This document shows, one piece after another, positions 1-5,842 of a stretch of 5,842 bases of DNA. Positions within the stretch are counted from its first letter, which is position 1. The number at the start of each line of letters is the position of its first letter. This DNA is from Bacillota bacterium (lineage in GTDB: Bacteria > Bacillota > Clostridia > Lachnospirales > Lachnospiraceae), in assembly GCA_023458855.1 (NCBI GenBank), contig JAEWWQ010000115.1, forward strand, positions 1-5,842, read 5' to 3'. A program made the translations under genes and the position numbers. The notes beneath the pieces were generated by a model. It was not told the origin of the DNA and searched no databases. It saw only the letters and a list, made by a program, of their open reading frames with translations.

Positions 1-167
1 TTTTATTGTCTCTATTTACCTGCTGCATTGGATATTTGTGGGTTGTACCGTATATGAATGCCACAAATGTACAATTCTATCTGGAATTGGTTCATGTGAA
101 GTCTGCACCTTCCTATGCTACAGCACCTTCTGAAAATGTACAGAATTCAATCGATATTACGATATAA
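1..167 (+). CDS. C-terminal end of a DUF975-like integral membrane protein (partial)
   Basis: Only the last 54 complete codons are present, read from position 3 and ending at TAA (165-167); the start lies before the window. The peptide opens with a hydrophobic stretch (LLSLFTCCIGYLWVVPYMNA) that looks like the final membrane helix. It is followed by NVQFYLELV and a polar tail ending in SIDITI. The pattern 'IG-x-LW-x-x-PY-x-x-AT-x-x-x-FY-x-x-L' resembles the C-terminus of DUF975 proteins, a family of multi-spanning membrane proteins of unknown role. This match is from memory of the family and was not searched. The other two forward frames stop earlier: frame 1 at about 57 and frame 2 at about 131, the latter giving a cysteine-rich peptide of low plausibility. 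The gene converges on prfB and appears to share its terminator. Function cannot be stated. Confidence 0.6.
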   Translation, partial: LLSLFTCCIGYLWVVPYMNATNVQFYLELVHVKSAPSYATAPSENVQNSIDITI

Positions 168-182
168 AATATTATAAAGACT

Positions 183-217
183 AAAGTGCCATAAGTCAGC
201 TGAACTTATGGCACTTT
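183..217. terminator. Bidirectional intrinsic terminator between the DUF975-like gene and prfB
   Basis: A perfect 14-bp inverted repeat has arms AAAGTGCCATAAGT (183-196) and ACTTATGGCACTTT (204-217) with a 7-base loop, CAGCTGA. On the + strand the stem runs into TTTTCATATTATTT. On the - strand it runs into CTTTAGTCTTTATAATATTTT. It begins 16 bases after the TAA of the left gene and 6 bases beyond the TAA of prfB. It is therefore placed to stop both convergent transcripts. The U-tracts are interrupted, so efficiency in each direction is uncertain. Confidence 0.85.
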
Positions 218-222
218 TCATA

Positions 223-1333
223 TTATTTACCTGTATTTTTCCATTTTAAATATGCATTGATAAACACATCAATTGCACCATCCATCACAGCATCCACATT
301 GCCCGATTCCGCATTGGTTCTGTGGTCTTTTACCAATGTATAAGGTTGCATAACATAAGAACGAATCTGATTTCCCCATCCGATTTCCTTTATTTCTCCA
401 CGAATATCCGATAATTTTTCAGCATTTTCCTCCTGTTTCATCAAAAACAGTTTCGCCTTTAGCATTTGCATTGCTTTATCCTTATTCATATGCTGGGAAC
501 GTTCATTCTGGCACTGCACTACAATGCCTGTTGGTATATGTGTGATACGAATAGCGGATGAGGTCTTGTTAATATGCTGTCCGCCAGCCCCACTGCTTCG
601 ATACGTATCAATACGAAGATCATCCATATTAATATCTACATCCAGATCTTCTTCGATGTCCGGCATAACATCCAGGGAGACGAAAGAAGTCTGCCTCTTA
701 CCCTGTGCATTAAATGGGGAGATTCTGACAAGTCTGTGAACGCCTTTTTCGGACTTCAGATATCCAAATGCATTTTCCCCATTTACCTGAAAGGTAATGG
801 ACTTAATACCGGCTTCATCTCCATCCAGAAAGTCCAATACATCTACGGTAAATCCTCTTTTTTCTGCCCATCTTGTATACATACGATACAGCATGCCTGC
901 CCAGTCGCAGCTCTCCGTTCCGCCTGCACCTGCATTTAACTTTAAGATAGCGCTACATTTATCATATTCTTCTGATAAAAGTGTACTGATGCGAATCTCT
1001 TCAAATTCTTCTATGAAAGAATCAAGTTCGCCTCTGATATCTTCTACCATAGAGTCCTCATCTTCTTCATATCCCATCTGAATCAAGGTTTCAATATCTT
1101 CGTACTGTCCTTCAAGGTGTTGTACTGTCTCCACACTATTCTTAAGATCTTTTAATTGCTTCATTAACTTATTGGAACGTTCCGGATTATCCCAAAATCC
1201 CGGTGCTTCCATTTCCCGTTCCAATTCCTGAATACGCTTTAACTTATTATCTAAGTCAAAGTGAATCCCTCACTTCCGCTAATGGAGTCTTGTATGCCTG
1301 AAGTTCTGTTTTCATTTGGTCTAATTCTACCAC
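223..1333 (-). CDS. prfB: Peptide chain release factor 2 (RF2), expressed through a programmed +1 frameshift
   Basis: RF2 recognises UGA and UAA in the ribosomal A site and triggers peptide release. The gene starts at GTG (1333-1331), reads 25 codons (VVELDQMKTELQ... to ...AEVRDSL) and meets an in-frame TGA at 1258-1256. Skipping one base continues in the +1 frame as DLDNKLKRIQELEREMEAPG and so on, to TAA at 223-225, giving 369 residues. In this numbering the stop-codon-reading tripeptide SPF is at 205-207 and the catalytic GGQ at 250-252, the same positions as in E. coli RF2. This supports both the start and the join. The residue equivalent to E. coli 246 is Ser. GTG is preferred over the in-frame ATG at 1315 because it has a near-perfect ribosome binding site and restores the usual N-terminal VELD sequence. 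A conceptual translation without the shift would begin falsely at TTG 1224. The gene lies 63 bp downstream of secA and is probably co-transcribed with it. Confidence 0.96.
1255..1271 (-). promoter_or_regulatory. prfB: prfB programmed +1 ribosomal frameshift site
   Basis: On the - strand the sequence reads GAGGGATTCA-CTT-TGA-C. CTT (1261-1259) is the slippery codon, TGA (1258-1256) is codon 26, and the next base is C, the poor termination context found in known prfB sites. The internal Shine-Dalgarno-like AGGG (1270-1267) lies in the same register as the AGGGGG of E. coli, where three bases separate the six-base element from CTT. Here the last two bases of that element are AT, so pairing with 16S rRNA should be weaker. 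When RF2 is scarce, the ribosome shifts from CTT to TTT and reads GAC next. When RF2 is plentiful, translation ends at TGA. This is established autoregulation; the site itself is seen directly. Confidence 0.95.
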
Positions 1334-1340
1334 TTTACGG

Positions 1341-1350
1341 TCACCACCTT
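1341..1350 (-). promoter_or_regulatory. Ribosome binding site that fixes the GTG start of prfB
   Basis: On the - strand AAGGTGGTGA matches the 16S complement AAGGAGGTGA at 9 of 10 bases. It ends 7 bases before GTG 1333. The alternative ATG at 1315 would be 25 bases away and has no site of its own. Confidence 0.8.
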
Positions 1351-1364
1351 TTATTATTAGATAA

Positions 1365-1391
1365 GGAGAACGACAACACCTGCCGTTCTCC
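1365..1391 (-). terminator. Hairpin in the secA-prfB gap, possible weak terminator or attenuator
   Basis: GGAGAACG (1365-1372) and CGTTCTCC (1384-1391) form a perfect 8-bp stem. On the - strand transcript the inner bases GCA/TGT can extend it by three pairs, one of them G-U, leaving a 5-base loop. It begins 5 bases after the secA stop. The bases after it are TTATCTAATAATAAAA, which is not a true U-tract. Partial termination or protection of the secA mRNA 3' end is more likely than full termination. prfB has no convincing promoter of its own in the remaining gap. Confidence 0.45.
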
Positions 1392-1396
1392 CGTTA

Positions 1397-3961
1397 TTAT
1401 GAATTACGTCCGCAGCATTGTTTATATTTCTTGCCGCTTCCACACGGACATGGATCATTTGGATACACTTTGGTTTCTTTCTTAACCGGCGCTTTGACAG
1501 CAGAGTCATCTTTATTGGTTCCGGTTACCTTGGCAACCTGCTCCCTTTCCACTTTTTGTTCAATCTTAACGTGGAATAATAAGCGAACTGTATCCTCGCG
1601 GATATTGTCTGTCATTGCACCAAACATCTCGTAACCGCTCATCTTATATTCTACCAGTGGGTCTTTCTGACCATATGCCTGTAAACCAATTCCCTGGCGC
1701 AGCTGATCCATATCATCGATATGATCCATCCACTTACGATCAATTACTTTTAACAAAATAACCCGCTCCAGTTCACGAATTGCTTCCGGTTCCGGAAATT
1801 CAGCCTCTTTACTTTCATATAATTTTACGGCTTCTTCCTTCAATTGATGTTTCAGGCTGTTCTTCTTACGTTTTTCTACCCTGCCTAATATAACAGGTTC
1901 AATTGGAATAATTGGTAATAGCAGGCTGTTCAATTCTTTTAAATCCCAGTCTTCTGGTTCCATATCATCGCCAATAACAGTGTCCAACGTACTTTCAACA
2001 ATATCCGTAATCATCTTATAGATGACATCCCGCATACTTTCGCCATCTAATACACGGCGTCTTTCTGCGTATATAATTTCACGCTGTTCATTCATCACCT
2101 GATCATACTCAAGCAGGTTCTTTCTGATTCCGAAATTATTGTTCTCAATTTTCTTCTGTGCTGTTTCAATCGCATTGGTCAACATCTTATGCTCAATTTC
2201 CTGATTTTCAGGAATGCCTAATGTATTGAACATAGCAATCAGACGCTCCGAACCAAATAAACGCATTAAATCATCTTCCAGCGAAATATAAAACCTTGAT
2301 TCTCCCGGATCACCCTGACGACCTGAACGACCTCTTAACTGGTTATCGATACGTCTCGATTCATGACGCTCCGTACCAATAATTCTAAGACCTCCGGCTG
2401 CTTTCGCCTGGTCATCCAGCTTAATATCAGTACCACGACCAGCCATATTGGTGGCAATCGTAACGGAACCGGAAAGTCCTGCATCCGCAACAATTTCAGC
2501 CTCTAATTCATGAAACTTTGCATTCAACACCTTATGTGGAATTCCATGTCTTGTTAAAATGGCACTAATTTCTTCTGATGCTTCAATTGTGATTGTACCT
2601 ACTAAAACAGGTTGTTTTTTTAAATAGGCTTCTTCCACTGCAGCTATAATTGCATGCAGCTTCTCCTTTTTGGTTTTATAGACGCAGTCCTGCATATCCT
2701 TACGGACAACCGGCCTGTTGGTAGGAATCTCTATAACATCCATGCCATAAATATCACGGAATTCTTTTTCTTCAGTCAGCGCAGTTCCTGTCATACCTGA
2801 TTTCTTGTCGAACTTATTAAAGAAATTCTGGAATGTAATATTTGCTAATGTCTTACTTTCCCGCTTAACTTTTACATGTTCTTTAGCTTCAATTGCCTGA
2901 TGAAGACCATCCGAGTAACGGCGGCCCGGCATAATACGTCCCGTAAATTCATCTACGATCAACACCTGATCTTCTTTGACTACATAGTCCTGATCCCTGA
3001 ACATTAAGTTATGTGCGCGCAGTGCTAAAATAATATTATGCTGAATCTCCAGATTCTCAGCATCTGCCAGGTTTTCGATCTGGAAGAATTTCTCTACTTT
3101 GGCAACACCTTCTGCCGTCAGATTCACAACTTTATCTTTCTCATTTACGATAAAGTCTCCTGTCTCTTCCTGCACAATACCCATGATGGCATCAATCTTG
3201 GATAAATCTTCCATATCATCGCCGCGCTTTAATTGTCTTGCAAGAATATCACACGCTTCATACAGCTTTGTAGACTTACCGCTTTGACCGGATATGATAA
3301 GTGGCGTTCTTGCTTCATCAATCAACACAGAATCGACCTCATCAATAATGGCATAATGTAAATCCCTGAGAACCAGCTGTTCTTTATAGATTACCATATT
3401 ATCTCTTAAATAATCAAAACCCAGTTCATTATTTGTAACATATGTAATGTCACAATTATATGCTACTCGACGTTCTTCAGGTTTTAAGCTATTCAGAACA
3501 ACTCCAACTGTTAATCCCAGAAATTCATGTACCTGTCCCATCCACTCAGCATCACGCTTAGCCAGATAATCATTGACCGTGACAACATGTACACCTTTTC
3601 CTTCTAATGCATTCAGGTATGCCGGCAGTGTGGATACTAATGTCTTACCTTCACCAGTCTTCATCTCTGCGATACGTCCCTGATGTAAAACAATTCCACC
3701 GATCAGCTGAACTGGATAATGCTCCATGTTAAGTACTCTTCTTGCTGCTTCGCGAACCGTTGCAAATGCTTCCGGCAACAGACTGTCCAGACTCTCACCA
3801 TCTGCTACTCTCTTTTTATATTCTGCGGTCTTAGCCTTTAGTGCTTCATCCGATAATGTCATCATAGATGGGCGTAAGGATTCAATTGTCTCTATTATAG
3901 ATTCAACTCTTCTTAACTCCCGCGTACTATGTGTTCCAAATACTTTCTCAATAATATTCAT
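1397..3961 (-). CDS. secA: Protein translocase ATPase subunit SecA
   Basis: SecA is the ATP-driven motor that pushes unfolded preproteins through the SecYEG channel in the membrane. The 854-residue protein is full length for a Firmicute SecA. Nucleotide-binding domain 1 holds Walker A MKTGEGKT (100-107) and the DEAD-type box DEVDS (207-211), followed by DEARTPLIISG. The preprotein cross-linking domain occupies roughly 228-370. Domain 2 (about 410-575) contains VGTITIEASE, IATNMAGRGTDIKL (502-515) and the arginine-finger region LRGRSGRQGD (542-551). The helical scaffold and two-helix-finger region follows, with LEYDQVMNEQRE (617-628) and DRKWMDHIDDMDQLRQGIGL (741-760). A charged linker (about 801-834) leads to a zinc-binding tail with cysteines 838, 840, 849 and 850, presumably for SecB-like or ribosome contacts. 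ATG 3961 has AGGAG six bases upstream. Transcription probably starts near 4020 from the promoter at 4027-4055 and continues into prfB. Confidence 0.98.
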   Translation of the reverse strand: MNIIEKVFGTHSTRELRRVESIIETIESLRPSMMTLSDEALKAKTAEYKKRVADGESLDSLLPEAFATVREAARRVLNMEHYPVQLIGGIVLHQGRIAEMKTGEGKTLVSTLPAYLNALEGKGVHVVTVNDYLAKRDAEWMGQVHEFLGLTVGVVLNSLKPEERRVAYNCDITYVTNNELGFDYLRDNMVIYKEQLVLRDLHYAIIDEVDSVLIDEARTPLIISGQSGKSTKLYEACDILARQLKRGDDMEDLSKIDAIMGIVQEETGDFIVNEKDKVVNLTAEGVAKVEKFFQIENLADAENLEIQHNIILALRAHNLMFRDQDYVVKEDQVLIVDEFTGRIMPGRRYSDGLHQAIEAKEHVKVKRESKTLANITFQNFFNKFDKKSGMTGTALTEEKEFRDIYGMDVIEIPTNRPVVRKDMQDCVYKTKKEKLHAIIAAVEEAYLKKQPVLVGTITIEASEEISAILTRHGIPHKVLNAKFHELEAEIVADAGLSGSVTIATNMAGRGTDIKLDDQAKAAGGLRIIGTERHESRRIDNQLRGRSGRQGDPGESRFYISLEDDLMRLFGSERLIAMFNTLGIPENQEIEHKMLTNAIETAQKKIENNNFGIRKNLLEYDQVMNEQREIIYAERRRVLDGESMRDVIYKMITDIVESTLDTVIGDDMEPEDWDLKELNSLLLPIIPIEPVILGRVEKRKKNSLKHQLKEEAVKLYESKEAEFPEPEAIRELERVILLKVIDRKWMDHIDDMDQLRQGIGLQAYGQKDPLVEYKMSGYEMFGAMTDNIREDTVRLLFHVKIEQKVEREQVAKVTGTNKDDSAVKAPVKKETKVYPNDPCPCGSGKKYKQCCGRNS

Positions 3962-3967
3962 TGCTAA

Positions 3968-3972
3968 CTCCT
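3968..3972 (-). promoter_or_regulatory. Ribosome binding site of secA
   Basis: On the - strand AGGAG is followed by TTAGCA (6 bases) and then ATG at 3961. The spacing is ideal and confirms the secA start. Confidence 0.75.
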
Positions 3973-4026
3973 GTTCCTACTGCTAAAGTGAAGGTAACAT
4001 TCTATCTACCCAAAAAACTATCTATT

Positions 4027-4055
4027 ATTGTAACAGAAATGTAATATTAATTCAA
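4027..4055 (-). promoter_or_regulatory. Sigma-A-type promoter of secA-prfB
   Basis: On the - strand TTGAAT (4055-4050) is separated by 17 bases from TACAAT (4032-4027). The -10 box is preceded by TG plus one base (TGTTACAAT), an extended -10. A start near 4020 would give a leader of about 60 bases. I see no hairpin or known riboswitch in that leader. It does contain two copies of TAGATAG (4024-4018 and 4008-4002) around a T-run, of no evident meaning. Confidence 0.75.
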
Positions 4056-4099
4056 CTATTGCTTCATATATTTCCCTGCCTTTAACTTTCTGCTTGTTC

Positions 4100-4128
4100 T
4101 TGACCTTTAATATAAGAAGTGTTATTAT
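4100..4128 (+). promoter_or_regulatory. Sigma-A-type promoter of ptb-buk
   Basis: TTGACC (4100-4105) is separated by exactly 17 bases from TATTAT (4123-4128). This predicts a start near 4135 and a leader of about 53 bases before the ptb ATG. The -35 box stands back to back with that of secA, with 44 bases between them (4056-4099). Confidence 0.75.
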
Positions 4129-4136
4129 TTTAACGA
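4119..4136 (+). promoter_or_regulatory. Candidate Rex (redox repressor) operator over the ptb -10 box
   Basis: GTGTTATTATTTTAACGA matches the Rex consensus I recall for clostridia, TTGTTAANNNNTTAACAA, at 11 of the 14 defined positions. The dyad core is GTTA (4121-4124) and TAAC (4131-4134). It covers the -10 element and the likely transcription start, where a repressor would block polymerase. Rex releases DNA when NADH rises, and it controls butyrate and alcohol genes in some clostridia. Both half-sites are imperfect and the region is AT-rich, so a chance match is possible. Confidence 0.4.
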
Positions 4137-4173
4137 ATTGGTTTATAGATGACTGAAATAAAATAATATACTA

Positions 4174-4180
4174 AGAGGTG
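4174..4180 (+). promoter_or_regulatory. Ribosome binding site of ptb
   Basis: AGAGGTG lies 7 bases before ATG 4188 (spacer TAAGCAA). It supports this ATG as the start; no alternative start lies nearby in frame. Confidence 0.75.
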
Positions 4181-4187
4181 TAAGCAA

Positions 4188-5099
4188 ATGAGTAAAAGTT
4201 TTGACGATTTATTATCAAAAGTATCTGAATGTGACATGAAAACGGTGGCTGTTGCCGTTGCACAGGATGAGGCTGTATTGGAGGCTGTTAAGGCTGCAAA
4301 GGAACGCAACATAGCAAATGCAATTCTGGTTGGTGATAAGACTAAGATTGAAAAAGTTGCAAAAGAAATTAATATGGATCTTGCAGGTTTTGAAATTGTA
4401 GATGAACCTGATGTTAAAGCTGCTGCATTAAAAGCTGTTGAACTGGTGCATAACAAAAAAGCTGATATTTTACTAAAAGGTCTTGTGGATTCAAAAACAT
4501 TCTTAAAGAGTGTCTTAGATAAAGAAGTCGGCCTTCGAACTGATAGAATGATGTCTCATGTATGCGTATTTGAAATTGAAGGTATCGACCATTTACTTTT
4601 CTTTACCGATGTAGCATTCAACACCTATCCTACGCTGGAACAAAAGGTTAATATTATCAACAACACTGTTGAAATGGCAAAAGTATGCGGTATCGAAACT
4701 CCAAAGGTCGCTCCTATCTGTGCTGTAGAAGTTGTTAATCCTAAAATGCAGCCAACAGTGGACGCTGATGAGCTTACAAAAATGAACGAGCGCGGTGAAA
4801 TCAAGGATTGTATTGTTTATGGACCGTTGTCCATGGATCTGGCAATCTCAGAAGAAGCGGCTAGACATAAAGGTGGTGTCAAAAGCCCTGTGACCGGAAA
4901 CGCAGATATCTTACTTTTCCCTAACATTGACGCTGGAAATATCACATACAAGTTATTGGTTGCCACAGCAAACGTTAAAAATGGCAACATATTACTTGGA
5001 ACATCAGCTCCTGTTATCCTGACTTCCCGTTCTGACGGATTCGAAGTAAAGGTCAACTCTATCGCCCTCGCATCTGTTGTTGCCGGTAAAATCAATTAA
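4188..5099 (+). CDS. ptb: Phosphate butyryltransferase (phosphotransbutyrylase)
   Basis: The enzyme converts butyryl-CoA and phosphate to butyryl-phosphate and CoA in the cytoplasm, feeding butyrate kinase. The 303-residue product has the size of Ptb enzymes (about 300) and is a single phosphate acetyl/butyryltransferase domain. Visible family features are AILVGD (45-50), ADILLKGLVDSKTFLKSVLD (92-111), FFTDVAFNTYPTLEQK (138-153), the conserved YGPLSMDLAISEEAARHKG (211-229), FPNIDAGNITYK (244-255) and the C-terminal GTSAPVILTSRSD (271-283). The related phosphate acetyltransferase (Pta) has the same fold, so sequence alone could be ambiguous. The tight pairing with a butyrate-kinase-type gene 23 bp downstream favours Ptb. 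Branched-chain or other short acyl-CoAs may also be substrates. The gene is transcribed away from secA from its own promoter, with a possible Rex site. Confidence 0.92.
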   Translation: MSKSFDDLLSKVSECDMKTVAVAVAQDEAVLEAVKAAKERNIANAILVGDKTKIEKVAKEINMDLAGFEIVDEPDVKAAALKAVELVHNKKADILLKGLVDSKTFLKSVLDKEVGLRTDRMMSHVCVFEIEGIDHLLFFTDVAFNTYPTLEQKVNIINNTVEMAKVCGIETPKVAPICAVEVVNPKMQPTVDADELTKMNERGEIKDCIVYGPLSMDLAISEEAARHKGGVKSPVTGNADILLFPNIDAGNITYKLLVATANVKNGNILLGTSAPVILTSRSDGFEVKVNSIALASVVAGKIN

Positions 5100-5122
5100 T
5101 TCAAATCGAAAGGAAATCTATC

Positions 5123-5842
5123 ATGTCAATCAAAAGTTTAATTATTAATCCAGGTTCCACTTCTACAAAAATTGGTGTTTTTGAAGACGAAACATTATTA
5201 TTTGAAGAAACACTAAGACATTCTACAGAAGAGATTGCAAAATACGCATCTATTGTAGACCAGAAAGATTTTAGAAAAAATATTATTATTGATTTGCTAA
5301 AAGAAAAGAACTTCGATATTAGATCTCTTAACGTGATTGTCGGACGTGGTGGTATGTTAAAGCCAATTCCTGGTGGTACTTATGCAGTGTCAGATGATCT
5401 GCTGGAAGATTTAAAAATAGGTAAACAGGGACAGCATGCTTCTAACTTAGGTGGTATCTTAGCTCGCGAAATCGGTGATTCTATTGGTGTTCCGTCTTAT
5501 ATCGTAGATCCTGTGGTTGTTGATGAATTAGAAATCATTTCCAGATATTCCGGCGTTCCTGAATTACCGAGAGTTTCCATATTCCATGCATTAAATCAAA
5601 AGGCAGTTGCCAAGAGATATGCGAAAGAAATCGGAAAACCATATGATTCTCTTAACCTGATCGTTGTTCATATGGGTGGCGGGGTATCTGTCGGTGCTCA
5701 TAAAAACGGTCGTGTAATTGATGTATTTAATGCATTGGATGGCGATGGTGCATTCTCTCCGGAAAGAGCCGGCGGTGTTCCAAGTGGCGCTCTCGTAAAA
5801 ATGTGTTTCAGCGGCAAATATACTGAAAAAGAGGTATATAGT
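5123..5842 (+). CDS. buk: Butyrate kinase (partial, right edge of window)
   Basis: Butyrate kinase transfers phosphate from butyryl-phosphate to ADP, giving butyrate and ATP. The reading frame is open from ATG 5123 to the last base, 240 codons of an expected 355 or so. AAAGGA (5109-5114), 8 bases upstream, supports the start. The protein is of the acetate/butyrate kinase (ASKHA) fold. The N-terminal phosphate loop is NPGSTSTK (9-16), with the Ser-Thr-Ser pattern usual in Buk. It is followed by GRGGMLKPIPGGTYAVS (74-90), the active-site stretch VDPVVVDEL (128-136), FHALNQKAVAKRYAKEIGK (154-172), a second phosphate motif VVHMGGGVSVGAHKNGRVID (181-200), and DGDGAFSPERAGGVP (206-220). The GAFSPERAG stretch distinguishes it from acetate kinase as I remember the families. 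It follows ptb by 23 bp with no terminator, forming an operon. The C-terminal third is outside the window. Confidence 0.95.
   Translation, partial: MSIKSLIINPGSTSTKIGVFEDETLLFEETLRHSTEEIAKYASIVDQKDFRKNIIIDLLKEKNFDIRSLNVIVGRGGMLKPIPGGTYAVSDDLLEDLKIGKQGQHASNLGGILAREIGDSIGVPSYIVDPVVVDELEIISRYSGVPELPRVSIFHALNQKAVAKRYAKEIGKPYDSLNLIVVHMGGGVSVGAHKNGRVIDVFNALDGDGAFSPERAGGVPSGALVKMCFSGKYTEKEVYS

Noticed and set aside
2..133. Frame 2 reading of the left edge, a cysteine-rich peptide ending at TGA
   Set aside because: The frame starting at 3 is longer, ends near the terminator, and gives a membrane helix with a DUF975-like pattern.
838..855. A second frameshift or disruption inside prfB
   Set aside because: The translation is continuous and collinear with RF2 throughout; there is nothing broken.
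524..1081. Several + strand frames opposite prfB
   Set aside because: They overlap each other and are antisense to prfB, which is secure; none has coding-like composition or a recognisable motif.
223..1224. A 333-residue RF2 starting at TTG 1224
   Set aside because: It lacks the first 36 residues. The +1 frameshift at CTT-TGA-C joins it to the upstream 25 codons and reproduces the E. coli numbering of SPF and GGQ.
1313..1315. ATG at 1315 as the prfB start
   Set aside because: It has no ribosome binding site and would drop the conserved VELD N-terminus. GTG 1333 has a 9-of-10 Shine-Dalgarno match at good spacing.
1261..1485. Open frame on the + strand across the secA-prfB gap
   Set aside because: It is antisense to the ends of two certain genes, and its peptide (PLYGHHLLLLDKENDN and so on) looks like no known family.
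4002..4024. TAGATAG direct repeat in the secA leader as a regulatory element
   Set aside because: Seven bases twice in an AT-rich leader is within chance, and no dyad or known site is formed.
4038..4070. A catabolite-control (cre) site near the secA -35 box
   Set aside because: The dyad lacks the central CG and the conserved flanks of the cre consensus.
4130..4456. 108-codon frame on the - strand opposite the start of ptb
   Set aside because: It is the complement of ptb codons, rich in Ala/Ser/Thr as shadow frames are, and has no ribosome binding site of note.

Overview
The window carries ordinary housekeeping and fermentation genes of an anaerobic, low-to-moderate-GC Firmicute of class Clostridia. 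A secA-prfB pair and a ptb-buk butyrate operon together suggest a butyrate-forming, possibly Lachnospiraceae-like, gut or anaerobic bacterium. The family-level placement is inference from protein flavour and operon content. Five protein-coding genes are supported: three complete, and two cut by the window edges.

Layout. Positions 1-167 (+) hold the last 54 codons of a membrane protein resembling the DUF975 family. A 14-bp perfect hairpin at 183-217 separates it from prfB, which converges on it, and probably terminates both. prfB (223-1333, -) encodes peptide chain release factor 2. It is interrupted by an in-frame TGA at codon 26, set in a classical programmed +1 frameshift site. secA (1397-3961, -) lies just upstream of prfB in the same orientation, with a small hairpin in the 63-bp gap. 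A divergent intergenic region (3962-4187) holds two back-to-back sigma-A-type promoters, one for secA-prfB and one for ptb-buk. ptb (4188-5099, +) and buk (5123 to the right edge, +) encode phosphate butyryltransferase and butyrate kinase.

How the genes work together. SecA drives protein export through SecYEG. RF2 ends translation at TGA and TAA, and its own level is set by the frameshift. These two are a commonly linked Firmicute pair. Ptb and Buk convert butyryl-CoA through butyryl-phosphate to butyrate plus ATP, the final energy-conserving step of butyrate fermentation. An imperfect Rex-like palindrome over the ptb -10 element suggests redox (NADH/NAD+) control of that operon; this is the least certain and most testable observation here. 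All four stop codons visible at gene ends are TAA, so the only in-frame TGA used in a gene here is the regulatory one inside prfB.

I looked for a novel system and did not find one. There is no mobile element, CRISPR array, tRNA, rRNA or recognisable riboswitch, and no unexplained long ORF. The points worth a second look are regulatory.
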